Below are positions 42,776 to 52,175 of a stretch of 64,000 nt of DNA, piece after piece. A program made the position numbers and the translations under genes. Origin of the DNA: Natrialba taiwanensis DSM 12281 (GTDB lineage: Archaea > Halobacteriota > Halobacteria > Halobacteriales > Natrialbaceae); the NCBI RefSeq assembly GCF_000337595.1, contig NZ_AOIL01000009.1, forward strand, positions 150,930 through 214,929, in the 5' to 3' direction. Under the pieces are notes generated by a model, which ran no database searches, was not told the DNA's origin, and saw nothing but the letters and a program-made list of their open reading frames with translations. The stretch's first letter is position 1. The number at the start of each line of letters is the position of its first letter.

Positions 42776-43618
42776 ATGCTCACCTATACGACCTACTCGG
42801 AGGCCGGCGGCGTCGGCAAGACGACAGTGGGTGCGGCCCTGCTCGAAGCCCACGCGGCCCACGGGCTCGACGTGCTCGCGATCGACATGGACCAGCAAAA
42901 CGGCTCGCTCACCTACCTCCTCGACGTCGATGCCCCCCGGGACGACAGTCAGGCGGATAACATCGTTCGACACCTGATCGACCGACCGAAGGGCTCGATA
43001 GAGGACCTCGTGTTCGAAACGGAGCACGGGTTCGACCTCCTGCCGAGTCACAACATGCTCGAGAATCTCGAGGACTTGCTCAATCGCGCACAGCGAATGG
43101 CCGACGATCTCGGCGAAGGCGACGAGTTCGATCCGTACGATCGGCTCCGCCAGGTGCTCATGGACGCCGGGATTCCACAGGAGTACGACGTGATCGTCAT
43201 CGACCCGCCGGCGACCGCCGGCCCACACCTCTACAACGCCGTCTCGGCGACCCGAAGTCTGGTCATCCCGGTCGAGCCGACCGGGAAGGGCATGCAAAGC
43301 GTCATCGGACTCGAAGAACTCGTCGACGGGCTCGAGGAACGACTCGAAGCCGAGATCGGCGTGCTCTCCGCGGTTCCAAACGGTGTGGGACGAACGACCG
43401 ACCAGGAACGGTATCTGGAGGAAGTTCGAGAGCGCGGCTATCCCGCGCCCGTTGCACTCCGGGAACGATCGTCGCTCTTCGAAGGCTGTTGGGACCAACA
43501 ATGCACGCCGGCCCACTACGTCGAGACGCACCGATCTCGCACGCGGGATCACGAAATGGAAACGCTCGAAAAAATCGACCGATTGGCGGGACGGATCGAG
43601 GAGGTGGGCGGGCTATGA
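42776..43618 (+). CDS. parA: ParA-family partition ATPase
   Basis: A 280-residue P-loop ATPase. The Walker-type motif is SEAGGVGKTTVG (residues 8-19), the switch I-like DMDQQNGSLTYLL follows, and Walker B is VIVIDPPATAGP. In classical ParA the deviant Walker motif begins with a signature lysine (KGGVGKT); here that position is Ala10, a variant common in haloarchaeal ParA-like proteins as far as I recall. ParA dimers bind non-specific DNA and move plasmid copies. The gene starts leaderless just after the repeat array, and its stop overlaps the ATG of the next gene (ATGA). Confidence 0.85.
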   Translation: MLTYTTYSEAGGVGKTTVGAALLEAHAAHGLDVLAIDMDQQNGSLTYLLDVDAPRDDSQADNIVRHLIDRPKGSIEDLVFETEHGFDLLPSHNMLENLEDLLNRAQRMADDLGEGDEFDPYDRLRQVLMDAGIPQEYDVIVIDPPATAGPHLYNAVSATRSLVIPVEPTGKGMQSVIGLEELVDGLEERLEAEIGVLSAVPNGVGRTTDQERYLEEVRERGYPAPVALRERSSLFEGCWDQQCTPAHYVETHRSRTRDHEMETLEKIDRLAGRIEEVGGL

Positions 43619-44256
43619 AGAAAGGGTCCGGCAGCGATCCGTTTGCTGAGCCCGAACCAGAGTCCGAACCGGAACCCGATACGAACGAGAACGAGGCCGA
43701 GGAAGGCAAAACCGACGGTGAGACCGAAGAGACCCACCGCGACGAACCCGAAGAACGCGACGCTAAACCGAGTTCGAACGCACGGCCGGACGAAGACGAG
43801 GATGCAGAGACGGAAAGCGCCGAACTCGAGACGACGTTCGACGAAACGGCGTCCACGGACGATTCGAAGGCAACGGCGGCGGAGCAACAGTCGTCCGAGA
43901 GAGAAGCCGCCGTTGAATCGGAGCAGAACTCGTCGGAGACGGAGACCGGCGCGCAAACGCAATCGCGATCCCAAAACGCGATCGTCGACGAGCCGCCGCA
44001 GGCGGGGGCCGCCGATGCGGGCGTGCCTTGGGTGTACGTTCGTGATAACGTCAAGCAGGACCGGGAGATGGTCCAGTTCTACCTCCGGGACTACGTGGTC
44101 GATGCCGAAGACGAGTTCGTCGACGCGGTGAGCGACGAACTCGGGACGGATGTCTCGAAGACCGACGTTCGAGAGGCAGCGTACGAGGCTGCAATGTACA
44201 ATGTCGAGGACGTGGTCGAGCGACTGGAAGCCTGGGGATTCGAGTCGAGAGACTGA
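43615..44256 (+). CDS. Putative ParA partner with disordered acidic arm and C-terminal helical domain
   Basis: A 213-residue protein starting MKKGSGSDPF. Residues ~8-130 are extremely rich in Glu, Ser, Thr and Asp and should be unstructured. Residues ~140-213 (from VPWVYVRDNVKQDREMVQFY) form a compact helical domain with a predicted helix-turn-helix-like end (ETDV...EAAYEAAMYNVEDVVE). Overlap with parA and position after the repeat array make it the likely centromere-binding or adaptor protein, equivalent in role to ParB/ParR but not similar in sequence. DNA binding is an inference. Confidence 0.6.
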   Translation: MKKGSGSDPFAEPEPESEPEPDTNENEAEEGKTDGETEETHRDEPEERDAKPSSNARPDEDEDAETESAELETTFDETASTDDSKATAAEQQSSEREAAVESEQNSSETETGAQTQSRSQNAIVDEPPQAGAADAGVPWVYVRDNVKQDREMVQFYLRDYVVDAEDEFVDAVSDELGTDVSKTDVREAAYEAAMYNVEDVVERLEAWGFESRD

Positions 44257-44389
44257 CCGAGGTGTATTTGTTATTGCGGCTTGGACGCCTTCGTACCCGG
44301 GAGCGAACGGCAAATCGGTTCGATGATGCTATCGGTTCTGTCGCCAGTACCATCAACGAGTTATAGTTCGAAGAAAAATAATAAGGCGG

Positions 44390-45754
44390 ATGACTGCCAG
44401 CTTTGGCTCCGATTGCTCGTACCGATTATACGACCGAGCGCTCAAGTCACTTGTCGGCGGCGTCAACTCGCCCGTCAGAGCAGATCCACGGCCGACGCCG
44501 GCGTTCGTCGACCACGGTGACGGCGCCCACGTGGTCGACGTAGATGACAATCGATATCTCGACTATATCATGGGATACGGACCGCTCTTGCTCGGTCACG
44601 ATCTCCCCGATCGCGTTCGCGAGGCGATCACGAAGGCGGTCGCCGATGGCCCGATGTACGGTATCCCGACCGATATCGAGATCGAACTCGCCGAGTTCGT
44701 TATCGATCACGTCGAGAGCGTCGACCGACTGCGGTTCGTCAATTCTGGCACGGAGGCGACCGCCGCGGCCGTTCGGCTCGCTCGCGGGTATACCGGTCGC
44801 GACAAGATCGTCGTCATGCGAGGCGGGTACCACGGCGGTCACGAATCGTTTCTCGTTGAGGGGACGGCGGCGGATAGAAAACCGAGTAGCGCCGGCGTTC
44901 CGGAGACGTTCGCCGACGAGACGATACCGGTACCGTTCAACGACGAAGCGGCCGTTAGAGAAGCGTTCGAGCGCCACGGATCCGACATCGCGGCCGTGCT
45001 CACCGAACCGCTGCTTGGAAACCACGGAATCGTCCATCCGGTCGGTGGATATCACGAATCGCTCCGAAATCTCTGTGACGACTACGGATCGCTGTTGATC
45101 TTCGACGAGGTGATTACCGGCTTTCGAGTCGGCGGCCTGGAGTGTGCACAGGGGAAGTACGACATCGAACCGGATCTCACGACGTTCGCGAAGATTATCG
45201 GCGGCGGGTTCCCAGTCGGAGCGATCGGCGGCCGGGCGGGGATCATGCAGGCGTTCACACCGACGGGAGAGGTCTTCGAATCCGGTACCTTCAACGGGCA
45301 TCCGGTGACGATGGCCGCCGGTCTCGAGACGCTTCGATTCGCGAAGAAACACGATGTCTACACGCACGTGAACGAACTCGGTGAGCGGATCCGGGCGGGG
45401 TTGCAGGATATCGTCGAAGATCACGCTCCCGAATACACCGTCGCAGGAACCGATTCGATGTTCAAGGTGCTGTTTACGCGGAGCGGGTCCGAAGCGACGA
45501 CCGACAACTGTACCGCCGGCTGCAAACAGCAGTTGGACTGTCCGCGATTCGAACGCTGCCCGAAAACGGGCGCAGACGTCGAAACCGGCGAGACCGATCG
45601 ATGGAAGCGAACCTTCTGGCCGGCCATGGCCGAACGGGACGTGTTACTCACGCCGAACCAATTCGAGAGCCAGTTCATCAGTTACGCTCACACCGCTGCC
45701 GACATCGATCGGACGCTCGAGACGTACCAGCGCGTTCTTTCGCAGTCAGGGTGA
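44390..45754 (+). CDS. hemL: Glutamate-1-semialdehyde 2,1-aminomutase with a four-cysteine insertion
   Basis: A 454-residue class-III aminotransferase. The PLP lysine is K268 in [26 protein letters not shown] and the [15 protein letters not shown] motif are typical of HemL, which makes 5-aminolevulinate for heme. Between residues ~366 and 405 lies an insertion with C374-x3-C378-x5-C384-x5-C390 where other HemL proteins have a short acidic loop. The cysteines could bind zinc or an Fe-S cluster, or sense redox state. A TATA-like TTATAG at 44361-44366 predicts a leaderless transcript. Its place next to respiratory and heme genes suggests an extra copy for anaerobic heme demand. Confidence 0.88.
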   Translation: MTASFGSDCSYRLYDRALKSLVGGVNSPVRADPRPTPAFVDHGDGAHVVDVDDNRYLDYIMGYGPLLLGHDLPDRVREAITKAVADGPMYGIPTDIEIELAEFVIDHVESVDRLRFVNSGTEATAAAVRLARGYTGRDKIVVMRGGYHGGHESFLVEGTAADRKPSSAGVPETFADETIPVPFNDEAAVREAFERHGSDIAAVLTEPLLGNHGIVHPVGGYHESLRNLCDDYGSLLIFDEVITGFRVGGLECAQGKYDIEPDLTTFAKIIGGGFPVGAIGGRAGIMQAFTPTGEVFESGTFNGHPVTMAAGLETLRFAKKHDVYTHVNELGERIRAGLQDIVEDHAPEYTVAGTDSMFKVLFTRSGSEATTDNCTAGCKQQLDCPRFERCPKTGADVETGETDRWKRTFWPAMAERDVLLTPNQFESQFISYAHTAADIDRTLETYQRVLSQSG

Positions 45755-46095
45755 CGGAGCGGCAGGATCTCAGACCATATCGGAACAACTGCGTCGATGG
45801 GACGAAGACGGAGAGCAATACGTACGGTTCACAGGCAGATCGAAGCAACTCGCCACCGACACGTACGCACGATCTAGGGACGATACAGCAGTGGAGTCGA
45901 CTCAGGAAGAAGAGTATGGCTGAGTCGCCGATCGAACCGTTCCCGAACACGTGCCCCCATATGAAAACCCACCATTAGACGGATTTCGGCGGTAGATGCC
46001 CCAGAACACGGGAATTGGGAGTTTTAGTTAAAGCGTGGACGACCAATGTCGTTCTGTATGCCACCAGAATGCCTCGCCACGGGAGGTGGCCGACG
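45755..46095 (+). promoter_or_regulatory. Leader of the molybdoenzyme operon with a hairpin over the ribosome binding site
   Basis: A 341-base gap. A TTTTAGTTAAA box (46022-46032) predicts a leader of about 40 bases. The strong Shine-Dalgarno GGGAGGTGG (46081-46089) can pair as GTGGC (46086-46090) with GCCAC (46076-46080) or as GGTGGC (46085-46090) with GCCACC (46060-46065). Two competing upstream arms could switch access of ribosomes. An acidic open stretch after hemL (45755-45923) lacks a start codon. Confidence 0.4.
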
Positions 46096-49000
46096 ATGAC
46101 CCTCTCGCGGCGCGATTTCATGGCAGCAGCCGGGACGGGGGCGGTCGGTGCCCTCATCGGTATCACGTGGGGTGCGACGCAGACGGTCGATTCCGTCACG
46201 CAGGTCGACAACCCGCTCACGTCCTATCCCAATCGAGACTGGGAACAGGTCTATCACGACATTTACGCGTACGACGAGGTCGACTGGACGGTCTGTCACC
46301 CCAATTGTACGCAGTCGTGCGCGCTGAACTTCTACATGAAAGACGGCGTGCCGATCCGCGCCGAGCAGGTGTATCACAACGAGGAGCCGAGCGTCGGGCC
46401 GAGCGGATACGAAGACGCCGGTGTGAGCCAGCACTGGAATCCGCGAGGTTGCATGAAAGGGTTGACGGTCCACCGGCGGACGTTCGAACCGACGCGGATC
46501 AAGTACCCTATGGTCCGGAAGGGCTGGAGCCCGGACGATCCAAACCCCGAAGGTCGTGGCGAGGACGAGTTCGAGCGTGTCTCCTGGTCAGAGGCGATCG
46601 ATCTCCTGGCCGAGAAGATGGCGAATCTCGAGGACACCCAGCACTTTCACGTCTTCAATGCCATCAAGGCCGACGGGCTGTTCACCCGCCACGGCTCGGC
46701 CCGGCGACTGGCCTCGATCTTCGGCGGCTGCGAGTGGACGGAGTACGACTGGTACGCCGATCTACCGCCGGGGCACGTGATGACGACCGGCTACCAGACG
46801 AGCGACGCGGACGCGTCCGCCTGGCGACAGGCCGACTACACTATTATCCAGGGAAAGAACCTGATCCACAACAAACTCGCGGACAACCACTGGTTCCAGG
46901 AGAGTCGCGAACGTGGCGGCACGATCGTCGGTGTTTACCCGGACTACTCGCCGACCGTCCAGAAGTGCGACCGCTGGCTTCCGATTCGACCGGGCAGCGA
47001 TCCGGCACTGCCGCTCGGAATCGCTCACGTCATCATCGACGAAGAGCGCTACGACGAGGAGTTCATGCGGAGCTACACCAGCCTGCCGCTACTCGTCCGC
47101 GAGGACGACGGAAAGTACCTTCGCGCACACGACGTGTTCGAGGATGCCGAGCCGCCGGACCACGGAATCGACGGGGAACACGGCCACCACGTCGAGGGCG
47201 ACTGGGGCGAGTTCGTCGTCCTCGGCGAGGATGGCGACCTTCATCGCGTCTCGCGCGAGGAGGTCGGCGAGGAGACGCCGGTTACACCTCGCCTCGAGGA
47301 CGAGACGGAGGTAACCCTAACTGACGGCTCCGCAGTGAGCATCCGGACAGACTTCGCCCGGCAGAAGGAGACGATTCTGAACGACTACTCGCCGTCGAAG
47401 GTCGCAGAGATCACGACGATTCCGGCCGAGAAGCTCCGCCAGACCGCCCGCGAGTTCGCGACCGCGGAGAAGGCCCAGTGGTTCACCGGTGAGGGGATCA
47501 ACCACTGGTTCCACGGGGCTAGTGAGTGCCAGCGGGGAATCTTCCTCGTTCAGGCGATGCTCGGGAACATCGGTGAACGCGGCTGTGGCTACTACAACTA
47601 CTCCGGCCAGTACAAGATCGAGTTACTGGACGGCTACCCGACGTACGTCAACCCGGACGGCCACTCCGCCCGCGGAATGTACCCGGGCCACGCGTTGGCC
47701 TTCTTCGGCGGCGAACGGTTAGATCCGCACGCGATTCACGGCGACTACGACCGTGAACTCGAACTCGTCGCACACGAGGACAGTGACGAACCGGTGCTTC
47801 CGGAGGGGACGGAGTCGTACACGATGAAGAAGCCGGAGATCCTCTGGACGATGAACTGTAACCTCCTGAATCAGACCAAACATCAGGAGCACGTCATCGA
47901 GAACTTCGTGAAACCCCCCGAGACTGCGAACGAACTGCTCGTCGTCTCGGACATGCACATGACTTATTCCGCACGCCACGCGGACATCGTCTTCCCTGTC
48001 CACTCCTGGCTCGAGTGTGAGTATCCGGATATCACGGTCGGCCCGGAGAATCCGTTCGTCCAGATGGACCACGGCGTGATGGATCCGATCTACGACACCA
48101 AACAAGACGGCGAGATTGTCGCCCGGGTAGCCGAGAAGCTAGACGAAAAGATTCCGCCGGAGGAGCGAAATGTGAACTCTTACCGGGAGTACTTCGCTGA
48201 GTTCTTAGCGGAAGACGGCGACGTCCGCACCTACATTCAGGAAGCGTTCGATTCCGGCATCACCACACGAGATATCGATGTTGAGGATCTCGAGAACGGA
48301 CCGGAGCGCCTCCAACTGAAGACGTATCCGCGGATCCCCTTCTACTCGCAGATTCACGAAGATCGACCGTTCTACACGAAGACAGGTCGTATGGAGTTTC
48401 ACAAGGAAGAGGATCGCTTCCTCGAACTCAACCGCGACGATATCCAGCACTTTGAGAGCCCCGAGGGAACGCCCTACGGCCGCGGGAAAACGTGGAAGGA
48501 AGGCGGTGACGAGACGAACGAACTCTACGAGGACGGCTACCGGTTCCACTACAACACGCCTCATCCGAAGTATCGGACCCACTCATCGTGGGGGATGACA
48601 GATTGGAACTTGATCTGGTCGGCGCGAGACTTCGGATCGACCAACGCCGATCCGGAGGGAACTGAGCGCCTCGTCGACGACTTCTCGTTTCCGCAGGGGG
48701 ACGGCGAGACCGAGGACGTTCCACCGCTCGGTGAGGCGTTCGTCGAGATGCATCCGAATGACGCTGAAGATATCGGCGTCAAGAACGGCGATTACGTGAA
48801 AATAACCGGTGATCGCGGTGACCTGGTGATCCGTGTGCTCGTCAGTGAACGTCAGCGACCGAGCGATGCGGGCGATATCGGCCAGCTAACAATCTGGCAC
48901 GGCTGGTGGGAACAGCAGTTCCCGGACGAGGATGAAACCAGCGATGTCGTCGGCTACAACGTCGCGACGAACATTTGGCTCGACCCGCTGCTCGAGACTG

Positions 49001-49251
49001 ACGACGTGGTGCACAAACCGACGTTCGGCGACCCGAATGTGAGCGACATCGTCGACGAGGACGTGTCCTGGCACGGAGCGGCGTTCGCGCAAGGCTACGA
49101 AGAACAGGTCTGGGCACCGACCGGTGTCGAGCGCGATACGCTGGTGAAAGTCGAGAAGTACGAGGAAGCGGACTGGCGACCCGGTGACGCCCGGAAGGAC
49201 GAGCTATTCCAAGATTACGTAAGCGGTTCGATACAGGAAGGTGACAGCTGA
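46096..49251 (+). CDS. Tat-exported type II DMSO-reductase-family molybdenum catalytic subunit (nitrate-reductase-like)
   Basis: A 1051-residue protein starting MTLSRRDFMAAAGTG, a Tat signal. C67-x3-C71-x3-C75 and C119 bind the N-terminal Fe-S cluster (FS0); the first ligand, His in E. coli NarG, is Cys here with His next to it. The molybdenum-ligand aspartate is D222 in YDWYADLPPGH, as in NarG. It belongs to type II enzymes (NarG, PcrA, ClrA, SerA, DdhA, EbdA). The gene order alpha-beta-chaperone-gamma matches clr/ser/ddh operons. Nitrate is the likeliest substrate since a NO reductase gene is close, but chlorate, selenate or dimethyl sulfide cannot be excluded. A site outside the membrane follows from the Tat signal. 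Confidence 0.9.
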   Translation: MTLSRRDFMAAAGTGAVGALIGITWGATQTVDSVTQVDNPLTSYPNRDWEQVYHDIYAYDEVDWTVCHPNCTQSCALNFYMKDGVPIRAEQVYHNEEPSVGPSGYEDAGVSQHWNPRGCMKGLTVHRRTFEPTRIKYPMVRKGWSPDDPNPEGRGEDEFERVSWSEAIDLLAEKMANLEDTQHFHVFNAIKADGLFTRHGSARRLASIFGGCEWTEYDWYADLPPGHVMTTGYQTSDADASAWRQADYTIIQGKNLIHNKLADNHWFQESRERGGTIVGVYPDYSPTVQKCDRWLPIRPGSDPALPLGIAHVIIDEERYDEEFMRSYTSLPLLVREDDGKYLRAHDVFEDAEPPDHGIDGEHGHHVEGDWGEFVVLGEDGDLHRVSREEVGEETPVTPRLEDETEVTLTDGSAVSIRTDFARQKETILNDYSPSKVAEITTIPAEKLRQTAREFATAEKAQWFTGEGINHWFHGASECQRGIFLVQAMLGNIGERGCGYYNYSGQYKIELLDGYPTYVNPDGHSARGMYPGHALAFFGGERLDPHAIHGDYDRELELVAHEDSDEPVLPEGTESYTMKKPEILWTMNCNLLNQTKHQEHVIENFVKPPETANELLVVSDMHMTYSARHADIVFPVHSWLECEYPDITVGPENPFVQMDHGVMDPIYDTKQDGEIVARVAEKLDEKIPPEERNVNSYREYFAEFLAEDGDVRTYIQEAFDSGITTRDIDVEDLENGPERLQLKTYPRIPFYSQIHEDRPFYTKTGRMEFHKEEDRFLELNRDDIQHFESPEGTPYGRGKTWKEGGDETNELYEDGYRFHYNTPHPKYRTHSSWGMTDWNLIWSARDFGSTNADPEGTERLVDDFSFPQGDGETEDVPPLGEAFVEMHPNDAEDIGVKNGDYVKITGDRGDLVIRVLVSERQRPSDAGDIGQLTIWHGWWEQQFPDEDETSDVVGYNVATNIWLDPLLETDDVVHKPTFGDPNVSDIVDEDVSWHGAAFAQGYEEQVWAPTGVERDTLVKVEKYEEADWRPGDARKDELFQDYVSGSIQEGDS

Positions 49252-50432
49252 TGCCGGAAACCTACAACCCCCAACTCGGTCGTGAGCACAGCTACCCATA
49301 CGAACACCGGGAGGAGGAGCGCGACTGGCACTGGGGAATGATCATCAACATCAACCGGTGTATCAACTGCAACACCTGTTCGTTCGCCTGCAAGTCCACC
49401 TGGACGAGCGGGAAAGGTGAGGAGTACATGTGGTGGATGAACGTCGAAACCGAGCCCTACGGCGGCTACCCGATGGGGTGGGACATGCGACTGCTCGACG
49501 ACCTGGAGGAGGGAGAAACGATCTTCGAAGCCGCCGAGGACGGCGAGCAAGCCGCGGGATACATCGCCCAGAAGGAAGATTGGGAGTACCCCGCACTCGG
49601 CGACGATCAGGCCCACGGCGAGTACCCCGCCGGCGATGTCGTCGAGAGCGACCTCGAGAACGACGAGTACCACGACATGTGGCAGTTCTACCTGCCGCGG
49701 CTCTGTAACCACTGCAAGAACCCCGCCTGCCTCGCCGCGTGCCCGCGAAAGGCGATCTACAAGCGCGAGGAGGACGGTATCGTTCTCCTCGATCAGGAGC
49801 GCTGTCGAGGATACCGCAAGTGCGTGAAGTCGTGTCCATACCACAAGCCGATGTACAATCCCGAGACCGGCGTCTCGGAGAAACCGGTCGGTTGCTTCCC
49901 GCGCATCGAGGAAGGCAACGTTCCCCGCTGTGTCTCCTCCTGTATCGGGAAGACGCGACTGCACGGCAACATCAACCGGGGACCCGATGCTGGCCACCCC
50001 AACGGGAACACGTCGGCGGCGGCCGGCCGCAGTCCGGTAAACTACCTGGCAAAGAGCGACGAGAAGGCTGCGCTCCCGCTGTATCCGCAGTTCGGCACCC
50101 AGCCGCAGGTGTTCTACATGCCTCCCTACCACGTGCCACCGGAGTTCCTTACCCAGATGTTCACGCCGAACACCAACGAGAAGCGAAACGACTGGCCCGG
50201 AAGCACCTTCGAAGAATCAATCAAGATCGTTCAGGACCGCGTTCGGAATCCGAGTCACCACACGCTCGGTATCCTCCAATTGTTCGGCGCGACGACCCGC
50301 CTCATCGAGACCTACACGGTCAAAGAACACCGCGTGAAGGGGTGGGACCGCAAGGGGGACAAGGTCGTCGACATCCCCTTCGAGGAGGAAATGGAGATCC
50401 GCGAGGGAGAGATGTGGACCAACCAGCCCTAA
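49251..50432 (+). CDS. Iron-sulfur beta subunit of the molybdoenzyme
   Basis: A 393-residue ferredoxin-type subunit with four cysteine clusters: CINCNTCSFAC (from residue 37), CNHCKNPACLAACP, CRGYRKCVKSCP, and the group with GCFPRIEEGNVPRCVSSC. In the third set an aromatic Tyr replaces one cysteine (CRGYRKC; NarH has Trp), which gives one [3Fe-4S] and three [4Fe-4S] clusters in this family. No signal peptide, so it is carried out as a hitch-hiker on the alpha subunit's Tat signal. Start ATG overlaps the alpha stop (TGATG). It ferries electrons between the gamma heme and the alpha FS0. Confidence 0.92.
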   Translation: MPETYNPQLGREHSYPYEHREEERDWHWGMIININRCINCNTCSFACKSTWTSGKGEEYMWWMNVETEPYGGYPMGWDMRLLDDLEEGETIFEAAEDGEQAAGYIAQKEDWEYPALGDDQAHGEYPAGDVVESDLENDEYHDMWQFYLPRLCNHCKNPACLAACPRKAIYKREEDGIVLLDQERCRGYRKCVKSCPYHKPMYNPETGVSEKPVGCFPRIEEGNVPRCVSSCIGKTRLHGNINRGPDAGHPNGNTSAAAGRSPVNYLAKSDEKAALPLYPQFGTQPQVFYMPPYHVPPEFLTQMFTPNTNEKRNDWPGSTFEESIKIVQDRVRNPSHHTLGILQLFGATTRLIETYTVKEHRVKGWDRKGDKVVDIPFEEEMEIREGEMWTNQP

Positions 50433-50439
50433 CAGATCG

Positions 50440-51138
50440 ATGACACCGAATACTACCACAGCCGATTTCGAGTATCACGCCGCGCGGGCTACGTTGTACT
50501 GTGTCACTGCCGCGGCGTTTACCTATCCCACCGAGGTCACCGTTCGCGACCTTCTCGACCCCGAGGCCCGCGAGGGAATCGAACGCGCCGCCGAGCGACT
50601 CGGCCTCTCTGCGGAGGCGACCACGCTACTCGAAACCATCGTGGAGACACCCGTTTCGGGCCTCGAATCAGCGTACAACGAACTGTTCGGACTCCCAAGC
50701 GACGACGGAACCTACGCCGTGGTTCCGTACGAGGCCCACTACACGACTCGCGACGAGATAAGCAGCGAACAGCGCCGGATCGCGACAGTCGTCGGCCTGA
50801 TGAACGAGTTCGGTCTCGAGCCGAGCGACGAGTTCGACGAGCGACAGGATCACGTCGCCGCCGAACTCGAACTGATGCAGGTGCTGGCCGGCCAACGAGC
50901 TGTCGCGCTCGAGTCGGGCGATCACGCGGCCGCCGAGCGCGTCGGTCGGGCCGAGGCGACGGTGCTCGAAGAGCACCTCGTCGAGTTCGTGCCGGCCGTA
51001 GCCCACGACCTGCGCCGGGCAACCGGTGAAGACGCGTATGTCGCCGCCGTCGATCTCGTCGAGGCGCTGGTGACGTACGATAACGGAAAGCACCCGGATC
51101 CGAACGCGTCAGCGGGGAACGGAGGTGGGCCTCCGTGA
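50440..51138 (+). CDS. TorD/NarJ-family molybdoenzyme chaperone
   Basis: A 232-residue all-helical protein of the TorD family (residues ~10-215; conserved Y-x-x-LFG seen in SAYNELFGLPS, and PYEAHYTTRD). Such proteins guard the unfolded Tat enzyme, help insert the molybdenum cofactor and stop early export. They are cytoplasmic and do not form part of the final complex. It lies 7 bases after the beta gene and overlaps the gamma gene (GTGA). Equivalent to the D genes of ser/ddh/clr operons. Confidence 0.85.
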   Translation: MTPNTTTADFEYHAARATLYCVTAAAFTYPTEVTVRDLLDPEAREGIERAAERLGLSAEATTLLETIVETPVSGLESAYNELFGLPSDDGTYAVVPYEAHYTTRDEISSEQRRIATVVGLMNEFGLEPSDEFDERQDHVAAELELMQVLAGQRAVALESGDHAAAERVGRAEATVLEEHLVEFVPAVAHDLRRATGEDAYVAAVDLVEALVTYDNGKHPDPNASAGNGGGPP

Positions 51139-52175
51139 GTTCCGAACGATGGGGCCTCGGACCGGTGGAGATCGATCGGAACGCTGCGCGCCGCGCGACG
51201 AAACTGGCCGCGGTCGTGTTATGTCTGGTAATGGCCGTACAGGTGGTGATCGTCGCCGTCTTCACGCTCGGTCCGCATCCGCTGCAATCGGTCACCGAGG
51301 TGCCAGCCGAGCCGGACGCCCAAGCGTGGGACGGTGCGCCGAGCGAAACGCTCTCGCTCGACAGGCAACAGATGACGACCCCCTACGGCGGCGGGAGCGT
51401 CGATAACGTGACGGTACAGGCAGTCACGAACGATACGCACGTCGCCTTCCGGCTGGAGTGGGAGGATCCGACGGCGGATACGGAGATCGACGAGCCTGAC
51501 GCCTACAGCGACGCGGCGGCGATCATGCTCCGCAGCGGAAGCAAGCCGCCGGTTACCATGGGAGCGAACGGCGAGCCGGTCAACATCTGGTACTGGCGCT
51601 CAAGCTGGCAGCATTCGGACGCCGATCCGGGTGGCGATATGTACGCCTACCCGCACCCGGATGCCGAAACGAAGCCGGGAGAGGCGGCTGAAAACCCGGT
51701 CTCGCAGTCGACGAACGCCCAGTACGGCCAGAACTACTACGCCACCGGCTTCGGCTCGCTGACCAACGCTGAGACCCAGCCCGTCGCGGCAAACGGTCAG
51801 CGGACCGACGACGGGTGGGCGGTCGTGTTTCAGCGTGAACATGAGACCGCCGGCGACTACGACGCCGTATTCGAAGACGGCGAGCAGATGTACCTCACGT
51901 ACGCCATCTGGAACGGGAGCGCAGATGAGGCAAACGGTGAGAAATCGCTCTCGTACCAGTTTCTTACCCTGGATCCCGGCGACGGAACGCTCAGTGAAAC
52001 CGATTCCGCCGACGATGAGGGCGCCAACGAGACAGACACCAATGACAGCGGTGTCGTAGCTAGCGCGACGACATCGGCGCGCTGGGCGGCGAGAGCGGCG
52101 ACGAACTGGCCCGCTGCGATTATCCTCGCGACGGGCGCTGCATGGCTCATCAGTTACTGGAGGATACGAGAATGA
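51135..52175 (+). CDS. Heme b gamma subunit, ethylbenzene-dehydrogenase-related, with two membrane anchors
   Basis: A 346-residue protein, start GTG 51135. One helix at residues ~25-47 (LAAVVLCLVMAVQVVIVAVF) and one near the C-terminus (~320-341) flank an extracellular domain of the EbdC/DdhC type that binds one heme b through Met and Lys in known structures. Motifs DTHVAFRLEWEDPT and MYLTYAIWNGS fit that family. Bacterial relatives are usually soluble; here both ends tether the subunit to the membrane, placing the complex at the outer face. It would receive electrons from the quinol pool or a small copper/heme protein. Start overlaps the chaperone stop. Confidence 0.83.
   Translation: MSSERWGLGPVEIDRNAARRATKLAAVVLCLVMAVQVVIVAVFTLGPHPLQSVTEVPAEPDAQAWDGAPSETLSLDRQQMTTPYGGGSVDNVTVQAVTNDTHVAFRLEWEDPTADTEIDEPDAYSDAAAIMLRSGSKPPVTMGANGEPVNIWYWRSSWQHSDADPGGDMYAYPHPDAETKPGEAAENPVSQSTNAQYGQNYYATGFGSLTNAETQPVAANGQRTDDGWAVVFQREHETAGDYDAVFEDGEQMYLTYAIWNGSADEANGEKSLSYQFLTLDPGDGTLSETDSADDEGANETDTNDSGVVASATTSARWAARAATNWPAAIILATGAAWLISYWRIRE

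Noticed and set aside
45755..45923. Acidic in-frame stretch after hemL
   Set aside because: No start codon precedes it in its frame and it is out of frame with hemL; it may be a gene remnant but cannot be supported.
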